64,000 nucleotides of DNA from Micromonospora tarapacensis (lineage in GTDB: Bacteria > Actinomycetota > Actinomycetes > Mycobacteriales > Micromonosporaceae): assembly GCF_019697375.1 (NCBI RefSeq), contig NZ_JAHCDI010000004.1, forward strand, positions 4,017,324 through 4,081,323, in the 5' to 3' direction. Shown here piece by piece: positions 58,532 to 64,000 of this stretch. The position numbers were made by a program, and so were the translations under genes. The notes beneath the pieces are model-generated. The model made no database searches. It saw nothing but the letters and a program-made list of their open reading frames with translations, and was not told the DNA's origin. Position 1 is the stretch's first letter. Each line of letters starts with the position of its first letter.

Positions 58532-59959
58532 ATGCCTCGTCACCCAGAGACGGTAATCACACCCAACACACTGCTCGCGGGGAGGCGCGCCCATATGCCA
58601 TCGCCCTGTCGCACTGGACAGGGTATGTCCCGGTCCGAGCTGGCCGACGCCGTCAACGCCGCCCTCAACCAGCTCTACCCCAAACGGGACCTCACCAGCC
58701 AGTATGTCGACCACCGCTGGGTAGGCAAGCTCGAACGCGGAGAGCACCGCTGGCCCAGCGAGGAACGTCGCGCAGCCTTGCGACATGTCTTTGGCGTCCC
58801 CACCGACATCGAACTGGACCTCTACAGCCCACGACGCACCGACAGCGTCAGCGCTCGCCGCGCCGAATCCGAGATCGTCACCCACGACATCGGACTGCCG
58901 TCCGAGGCTCTACGGCGGCTGCTCCACAGCGGAGCGACGGGCACAGTCCGCGATGTCACCACGGTTGTCGCCGCAACCGACAACATCCGACACATCATTG
59001 ATGAGGCGCTCGACGATGGGTTCCCGCTTAGCGCCAAAATGCAGCAGCTCGAATCGGCAGTGACCAGTCATGCCCGAGATGCGCTGACCGTAGCCCCGTT
59101 CGAGATGATCTCACGAATGGCCCTCGACTTCCTTGCCACGATACACCTGATCCGTCACGGCCCAACGATATCCTCTCTCCAACGACTGCGGATGATCCTG
59201 GCCAAGCTGGCCGTGCTGACCGCTGATGAGATGAACGTAGTCGGACAGACCGATGCTGCCCGTGCCTGGTACGCCACCGCCACCGTTGCCGCAGACAAGT
59301 CCGAAGTTCCGGAGCTTCGCGCAGACATCCGCGCACTCGCTGCGATGTTGCCTCTCTATCACGGACATCCAGCGGCTGCCATCCATCTCGCTCAACAGGC
59401 GCGCAGGCTCGCAGGAAAAGACCGCAATTGCATGGCCAGAGCATTGGCACCGATGCTGGAGGCACTCGGATGGGCGCACCTGGGCAGCCAGCACCGGGAC
59501 CGCGCTCAAGCGGCGCTGTCCCATGCCAAACGAGCCTACGACGCAACCACTGAGGAAGTTCGCGCCGAGACGGTGTTTGGATTCTCTCCACGACGACGGC
59601 TGTTCTACGAGGGACGACTCTTGACCAAACTCGCCGAATATCCCGCCGCCTGGATCGCTCATCGGCAGGCGCTGGAACTCTACCCGCACGACGTCGTCGG
59701 CGATAGGGCCATCATCAGCCTGGATAGGGCCGCCGGGCTCATCGCCAGCGACCAGCCGGGCTCAGGGTCAGATCTAATCCTGACGACGTTGGGTACGCTT
59801 CCCCGCGAACACTGCGCACCGATATTTACCGCCACCGCATCGAAGATAATCATCTCTGCGCCGCAGAAGATGCGGATGCTACCCACGATGCGGGCCTGCT
59901 CGGACCTGCTCGCCGACCTACACCAGGGCGACGCTATCGGTCCGAACCGCGTAAGGTGA
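58532..59959 (+). CDS. HTH-TPR regulator, array copy C
   Basis: The 475-residue protein has the array's HTH module (MPRHPETVITPNTLLAGRRA, then ELADAVNAALNQLYPKRDLT and GEHRWPSEERRAALR) and a third, distinct helical C-terminal half (with YHGHPAAAIHLAQQARRLAG and LLTKLAEYPAAWIAHRQALE). GAGGAGG precedes ATG 58532. The conserved DNA-binding part with varying sensor parts suggests that the array members answer different signals at related DNA sites. Confidence 0.8.
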   Translation: MPRHPETVITPNTLLAGRRAHMPSPCRTGQGMSRSELADAVNAALNQLYPKRDLTSQYVDHRWVGKLERGEHRWPSEERRAALRHVFGVPTDIELDLYSPRRTDSVSARRAESEIVTHDIGLPSEALRRLLHSGATGTVRDVTTVVAATDNIRHIIDEALDDGFPLSAKMQQLESAVTSHARDALTVAPFEMISRMALDFLATIHLIRHGPTISSLQRLRMILAKLAVLTADEMNVVGQTDAARAWYATATVAADKSEVPELRADIRALAAMLPLYHGHPAAAIHLAQQARRLAGKDRNCMARALAPMLEALGWAHLGSQHRDRAQAALSHAKRAYDATTEEVRAETVFGFSPRRRLFYEGRLLTKLAEYPAAWIAHRQALELYPHDVVGDRAIISLDRAAGLIASDQPGSGSDLILTTLGTLPREHCAPIFTATASKIIISAPQKMRMLPTMRACSDLLADLHQGDAIGPNRVR

Positions 59960-59963
59960 TCAC

Positions 59964-60275
59964 CTAGCCGTTGTCGGCAGCGATGTACCGTTCTACCGCC
60001 TCCACCTTGCCCGTTAGCGCGCCGGACGCTGATGGTCGGTAGTCCACCTTGATGACCGTGCTGACCCTCGGCGCCCGGCCTGCTACCGCTTCGACCGCTT
60101 GCTTAATGACGTCAAGTACCTCGTCCCAGGAATCGCCCTCAATCAGCGTGAACATCGCATCGGTCTGGTTGGGTAGGCCGGACGCGCGGACCACCCGTAT
60201 CGCCTCCGCCACAACCTCCCCCACATCCTCGCCGACTCCGAGTGGGGTAACCGAGAACGCGGCCAAAACCGACAT
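59964..60275 (-). CDS. Thiamine-binding (MTH1187/YqgV-like) protein
   Basis: The 103-residue protein has the MTH1187/UPF0045 ferredoxin-like fold pattern: [20 protein letters not shown] at the start, [20 protein letters not shown], then [10 protein letters not shown]. Family members bind thiamine or related pyrimidines. GGAGGAG lies 7 bases before ATG 60275; a longer frame from 60365 lacks such a site. It converges with array copy C. Confidence 0.75.
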   Translation of the reverse strand: MSVLAAFSVTPLGVGEDVGEVVAEAIRVVRASGLPNQTDAMFTLIEGDSWDEVLDVIKQAVEAVAGRAPRVSTVIKVDYRPSASGALTGKVEAVERYIAADNG

Positions 60276-60397
60276 GACGGACTCCTCCGACTTGGATACA
60301 GTAGCGGACCCGAGCCTACCCGCCTTGATCGAACAACTCAGTGCCGCTCGGCATCCCTGCACCAAATCCTAAGCAGCGGGAGATTCCACAGCGGAAC

Positions 60398-60610
60398 GTG
60401 GACGGGCCCGGTCGACCATCGCGTGAACCAACGCCACCGGCAGCCCGCCGTCGCGATCGGGGCCAGGCACTGGACGACGCAGACACACTCACCTCGCCTC
60501 GGGCACTGGACCGCCTTCGCACGCTGAGAACGCTCACCGGGCCGCATGCGGCCATACCCGCAGTGGCGCAGTTCCAACGTCGTATCGAGAGCGTCCTCAC
60601 CGATGCCTGA
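60398..60610 (+). CDS. Small hypothetical protein
   Basis: A 70-residue frame whose C-terminal half (RALDRLRTLRTLTGPHAAIP) looks like a structured helix pair. The start is uncertain (GTG 60398 or 60341). It overlaps the ATG of the APH-fold gene by 8 bases. Unknown function. Confidence 0.4.
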   Translation: MDGPGRPSREPTPPAARRRDRGQALDDADTLTSPRALDRLRTLRTLTGPHAAIPAVAQFQRRIESVLTDA

Positions 60611-61517
60611 TCTCCTCCCACAGCCCATCACGAGCGCTACGCACGCGGTGGCGCGACGGCTCGGACTCGACGCCGGCCAGGCCCGCCCCCTTCGGGTGCA
60701 CGATGCGGCGACGGTCGCACTACCGCAGGACCATGTGGTGATCCGGCTAGTCCCGCAGTCGCAAGACGCCGAGGCGCGAGCCCGCCGCGCGGTCCGGCTC
60801 ACCGGATGGCTGGCAACGCAGAGCTTTCCGACGATCCGCCCCGCCGTACCGGAACCCATCGAGGCCGAAGGATACGTGGCCACCGTCTGGCAAGAGGTCG
60901 CCCCACATCCGCTGGACACGCCGGTCACGGTCAACAGGGCGCTCGGACGGGTCCTGCGCACGCTGCACACAATGCCTCCTCCGCCGGTGGACCTGCCGAC
61001 CGCAGACCCCCTCGGGCGGCTACGCGCCGCGCTGCGCTTGGACGCGGCCCGACCCGAGCCAGCCCTGCGTCCTGACGAGGCCACCTTCCTGCAAACCCGT
61101 ATCGATGATCTGGCTACGCAGTACGCGGCTATGGGATTCCCGCTCGGGTCGGGACTCATTCACAACGACGTCCACCCCGGCAACCTCTTACCCGACCCAA
61201 CCAATTCGTACGGTTACCTCCTGACCGACTGGGAAGGCGCTTGTATCGGTCCACGCGAATTGGATGTAGTGCTCGTCGGCGCTCCCGGCAGTCGATTCGG
61301 CGATCCCGACGACGAACGCATCGCCTTCACCAATGCCTACGGATACGACGTTGCCGCCTGGCCCTCTTACCAGACGCTTCGCGATATCCGCGATCTCCAC
61401 TCGCTCGCGGCATACGTCCGAACTGGGCCTCGCAAACCCGCCGCGCTGGCCGAACTCCGACGCCGACTCAGCTCGCTACGCGACAACGACCGCACCGTTC
61501 GCTGGACAGCAGTCTGA
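60603..61517 (+). CDS. Aminoglycoside-phosphotransferase-fold kinase
   Basis: The 304-residue protein has the APH-type catalytic loop IHNDVHPGNLL near residue 187 and the metal-binding LLTDWEGACIG about 20 residues later. The N-lobe carries VVIRLVPQ (likely nucleotide-lysine region, here Arg). Family members phosphorylate small molecules such as antibiotics, choline or thiamine. A role on a thiamine-related compound is suggested only by the neighbour at 59964. ATG 60603 overlaps the preceding frame. Confidence 0.75.
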   Translation: MPDLLPQPITSATHAVARRLGLDAGQARPLRVHDAATVALPQDHVVIRLVPQSQDAEARARRAVRLTGWLATQSFPTIRPAVPEPIEAEGYVATVWQEVAPHPLDTPVTVNRALGRVLRTLHTMPPPPVDLPTADPLGRLRAALRLDAARPEPALRPDEATFLQTRIDDLATQYAAMGFPLGSGLIHNDVHPGNLLPDPTNSYGYLLTDWEGACIGPRELDVVLVGAPGSRFGDPDDERIAFTNAYGYDVAAWPSYQTLRDIRDLHSLAAYVRTGPRKPAALAELRRRLSSLRDNDRTVRWTAV

Positions 61518-61842
61518 TGCAATGTTGGTCGGCAGATCGGACCGGCACCTCGCCGACTGCACCCTGATCAAGGCGGGCATCTCAATCTAGAGGCTCGGCC
61601 GTCTTCCGCGTTGATCCTGGGCGTGCGCGCATGTGTAGGCAGCTCAAGGCCATGTCGGACCGAAGGTCGGACGCGAGGTCGGACCACAGGTAGGTATTCC
61701 CAGTGCACAATGCGCTCTGTGATGGTTGGTGGTGCAGTCGGTTACATCAAGCGTCGTAATCGCATGGTCCCGAGGAAGCCGCCAGGGCTGCGACGTAATT
61801 GTGGCGGCTTTTGTCGAGGCGAATTCGGAAGGCAGGACAAGA
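61518..61842 (+). promoter_or_regulatory. Promoter region of the TauD-type operon
   Basis: A 325-bp stretch without a convincing gene. It holds the iteron promoter (61652-61703) and about 140 bp of leader before ATG 61843, with AGGA as ribosome site. Nothing else is recognised. Confidence 0.5.
61652..61703 (+). promoter_or_regulatory. 12-bp iteron promoter of the TauD-type operon
   Basis: Three 12-bp units in strict register (ATGTCGGACCGA, AGGTCGGACGCG, AGGTCGGACCAC) lead into AGGTA and GGTATTCCCAG (61693-61703), then TGCACAAT. This is the same layout as before the kinase gene (51530-51582), including the distance from last unit to GGTATTCCCAG. Confidence 0.75.
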
Positions 61843-62826
61843 ATGTCGACGCAAGCTTCCGTCAACACCCCAACCGCAGGGCAGCTTGATGTCCGCCCGG
61901 TCGCCGGCCACATCGGTGCCGAGGTCGTGGGATTGGATTTGGCAGAGTCGTTGACCGATGGCGCCGTGGCGGAGATCCGCAGGGCGTTGTTGGCCCACAA
62001 GGTGCTGTTCTTCCGCGGGCAAACGCTCACCCACGCCCAGCACGTCGCGCTCGGGCAGCGGTTCGGCGAACTCACGCGTCGTTCTCGTACGCAGAGTAAC
62101 GCGGCTTTGGACGAGTACCCCCAGATCCTGACGATCTCGCCTCAGATCGATGAGGAGCGTTACGGCCGGGACTACGAGGCTCACTACCGGACGCGGTGGG
62201 CAACGACGATCACGGGTTGGCATTCGGACATGACCCATGCCGTCAACCCTCCAGCCGCCTCGATCCTGCGCGCGGAGGTGGCCCCGTCGGTGGGTGGGGA
62301 CACTCAGTGGACGAACCTGGTCGCGGCCTACGAAGGGCTTTCAGCGCCGCTGCGCGCCTTCGTCGACTCCCTGCGGGCCGAGCACAGTTTCTTCGCCGGA
62401 TACCGAATGGTCGACCACGACCCGATCGATCGGGAAATCATCGACATGATCGACGGCGACCCGCTGGTCGCCGTCCACCCGGTTGTTCGGGTCCATCCGG
62501 AAACCCGCGAGCGGGCACTGTTCGTCAATCCCTCGCGTACGGGCAGGATCCTCGGGCTGTCGCCCGCCGAAAGCGGGCACATCCTCGACCTGCTGTTCGC
62601 TCAGATCACGAGGCCGGAGTACACGGTCCGCTTCCGCTGGGAGGAGGGTTCGGTGGCGATGTGGGACAACCGGTCGACGGCTCATATCGCGGCAACGGAC
62701 CTGAAGCCGGGGACGAGACGAACGCTGCACCGCGTGACGATCGTCGGGGACAAGCCGATCGGCCCCGACGGTTTCGTCTCCGAGTTGGTCAGCGGGAGGC
62801 CGTTCGGTACCGAGCCCGGCGCCTAG
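61843..62826 (+). CDS. TauD/TfdA-type 2-oxoglutarate dioxygenase
   Basis: The 327-residue protein has the iron-binding HxD in TGWHSDMTH near residue 128 and the distal His with the 2-oxoglutarate Arg in TRRTLHRVTIVG near residue 300. The early FRGQTLTHAQHVALGQRFGE is also typical. It would hydroxylate or desaturate a substrate with iron and 2-oxoglutarate. As first gene of an operon with a DUF6875-like protein and an AMP-binding ligase it probably tailors a natural product. Confidence 0.9.
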   Translation: MSTQASVNTPTAGQLDVRPVAGHIGAEVVGLDLAESLTDGAVAEIRRALLAHKVLFFRGQTLTHAQHVALGQRFGELTRRSRTQSNAALDEYPQILTISPQIDEERYGRDYEAHYRTRWATTITGWHSDMTHAVNPPAASILRAEVAPSVGGDTQWTNLVAAYEGLSAPLRAFVDSLRAEHSFFAGYRMVDHDPIDREIIDMIDGDPLVAVHPVVRVHPETRERALFVNPSRTGRILGLSPAESGHILDLLFAQITRPEYTVRFRWEEGSVAMWDNRSTAHIAATDLKPGTRRTLHRVTIVGDKPIGPDGFVSELVSGRPFGTEPGA

Positions 62827-63008
62827 ACCTCGTCGAAGCGCCGAAGCAGCAGCAGCCCTGCACACCGGTGATTCTCGCCCCCACGCTCGGCACCCCATCG
62901 AGCGATCCCCTGAGTGATCCGCCTCAGTACCCCCGCGGCCACACAAGCCCCGTCCGTGCTCCTCGTCCGTGCCCAGCAGTGCCGCCCAAGCGATCATGGA
63001 GGAAGACG

Positions 63009-63743
63009 ATGGTAAGCCCGCCAACCGGCATGGCGCAGGTGGCCCATGCCGTGGTTGAGCGCTATCCCTTCGAGAACGGGTCACTCACCGACATCAACAA
63101 CGCTTCGGCGCTGTTCCCGCAGTACCCCACGTACCGGTCCTGTCTGCGTTGGCTCGACGAGTTCGTGGCGGCTCCGCATCCCGACATCAAGCGGCCGGGC
63201 GACGTGTGCACGAGGCTCAGATACGCCATGGACCGCGATCTCGTCTGGCTCGTGACGATCCGTACCCAGCGTTCGGACAGGGGCGAGGCCGTGGAAAAGG
63301 GCCTGTACCTGCCGGCGCTGTTCCGCGAGATCTTCAATGAGCAGACGGACTTCCGTTCGGGAGCACTGCTGGCCTTCTTCCCCGACGTTCAGCCGGCCGC
63401 GACGGCCGCCTTCATCGACGGCGGGCACCAGGTGTTGCGGATGGAGTTCGTGAGGCGAGGTCTCATGCTCGGCGAGTTCCATCCGTCCAGCACCGTCGCC
63501 AGCGTCCGTAACCCCAACTTCCAGGTCATGCGAGCGCCTGCACCGATGTACGCCGTCAGGGCGATGACCCCACATGACCTGATGTTCCTCGATCGGCCGG
63601 AGACGCCACCGGCCGAGCGGGTCCAGTACCTGCGGCACTTCCTGGAGCACCTCGGAGGACAGGTCAACCCCACGCTCCACGCTCGGGTCACCCGCAGCAT
63701 CGCCGATGCCGAGACCAGCGCGACCGGGAGGATCCCATGCTGA
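63009..63743 (+). CDS. DUF6875-like protein
   Basis: The 244-residue protein has APHPDIKRPGDVCTRLRYAM near residue 53, a pattern of DUF6875 proteins of biosynthetic clusters, and a C-terminal part with LGEFHPSSTVASVRNPNFQV and MTPHDLMFLDRPE. Family activity is not established. ATG 63009 has GGAGGAAG upstream. Its stop overlaps the start of the ligase gene. Confidence 0.65.
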   Translation: MVSPPTGMAQVAHAVVERYPFENGSLTDINNASALFPQYPTYRSCLRWLDEFVAAPHPDIKRPGDVCTRLRYAMDRDLVWLVTIRTQRSDRGEAVEKGLYLPALFREIFNEQTDFRSGALLAFFPDVQPAATAAFIDGGHQVLRMEFVRRGLMLGEFHPSSTVASVRNPNFQVMRAPAPMYAVRAMTPHDLMFLDRPETPPAERVQYLRHFLEHLGGQVNPTLHARVTRSIADAETSATGRIPC

Positions 63744-64000
63744 TCGACCTGGGTGGGCACCTCGGCAGCGCGTGGCGGGCGATAGCGGTGTCTCACGCGG
63801 ATCGTCCGGCGCTGCGGTACAAGGGGCGGACGACCACATACTCCGAGGTTGACGAGGCATCACGAGCGGTGGCCGCAGCACTGGTGACGCCGCTCGGCGA
63901 GACGACCGGGCCGATGCCGCTGGTCGCCGTGGTGCTGGAGGCGTCGGTCGAGTTCGTCTGCACGGTGCTCGGCGTGGTGCGGTCCGGCGCCGTCTACCTG
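63737..64000 (+). CDS. AMP-binding (adenylation) enzyme, start only
   Basis: The first 88 residues run to the window end. They show the N-terminal pattern of acyl-CoA synthetases and NRPS adenylation domains: PALRYKGRTTTYSEVDEASR, then VAVVLEASVEFVCTVLGVVR and SGAVYL. The core motifs lie beyond the window. It would activate a carboxylic acid as the AMP ester. ATG 63737 overlaps the DUF6875 stop. Confidence 0.8.
   Translation, partial: MLIDLGGHLGSAWRAIAVSHADRPALRYKGRTTTYSEVDEASRAVAAALVTPLGETTGPMPLVAVVLEASVEFVCTVLGVVRSGAVYL

Noticed and set aside
1..64000. CRISPR array or rRNA genes
   Set aside because: No regularly spaced identical repeats of that length and no rRNA-like sequence were seen.

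Overview
The window is high-GC DNA from a filamentous actinomycete. A member of the Micromonosporaceae is the likeliest source, judging from GTG/ATGA-coupled starts, the DUF397/DUF5753 pair, DUF574-type methyltransferases, a conservon-like sensor kinase and a roadblock protein. That is an inference from gene content, not an identification.

Region 1 (1-17.2 kb) is an integrative conjugative element or the remains of two. It carries accessory genes (DnaQ-like exonuclease, thymidylate kinase, resolvase-like protein, HATPase protein, an AT-richer cassette with a STAND-type NTPase), a chain of small membrane and hypothetical genes around an MT-A70 methyltransferase, a VirD4/TraD-type coupling ATPase, a replication-relaxation protein and a DUF2637 protein. 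It ends in a control and integration module (XRE repressor, ImmA-type peptidase, excisionase, tyrosine integrase). The integrase gene runs into a tRNA-3'-end-like att core. A large serine recombinase follows, and its last codons lie in a second, different tRNA-3'-end-like repeat.

Region 2 (17.1-30.8 kb) lies between two 45-bp copies of that second repeat, each followed by about 130 bp of related arm sequence. It has no recombinase of its own and looks like a cis-mobilizable element. It carries a HelD-type RNA polymerase recycling factor, a release-factor-3-like GTPase, a MerR regulator, a FUSC-type membrane protein, three ADP-ribosylglycohydrolase-family proteins (one with intact metal motifs, two without), an MFS transporter, a tiny protein, a truncated MFS gene, a TetR regulator and a VOC protein. 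A 16-bp dyad, ACCCTnACGTnAGGGT, sits directly against a TAnnnT -10-like box before seven of these genes, and a weaker copy lies before helD. This apparent single regulon, reaching both transcription and translation factors, is the most striking feature of the window.

Region 3 (31-42.7 kb) is mixed: uncharacterised proteins, three methyltransferases or methyltransferase-like genes, an IS3-family element that has split an endonuclease/exonuclease/phosphatase-family gene, a lipoprotein, a frameshifted trypsin-like protease, and a translationally coupled three-gene set with zinc-ribbon remnants and a TPR-like protein.

Region 4 (42.7-51.6 kb) is a minus-strand series: a nitrate/nitrite-sensing-type kinase and roadblock protein (CvnA/CvnB-like, without CvnC/CvnD), then a branched-chain-amino-acid-type ABC transporter with an embedded methyltransferase. 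Its promoter region has 12-bp iterons (AGGTCGGACCnn) followed by GGTATTCCCAG. The same arrangement recurs at 61.65 kb before a TauD-type dioxygenase.

Region 5 (51.7-64 kb) has a DUF5753/DUF397 pair, then a tandem array of HTH-TPR regulator genes interleaved with a creatininase-family hydrolase, a RibD-like deaminase and decayed duplicates of the first two genes. A thiamine-binding-type protein and an APH-fold kinase follow. The last genes (TauD-type dioxygenase, DUF6875-like protein, start of an AMP-binding ligase) look like the beginning of a natural-product cluster that continues past the window.
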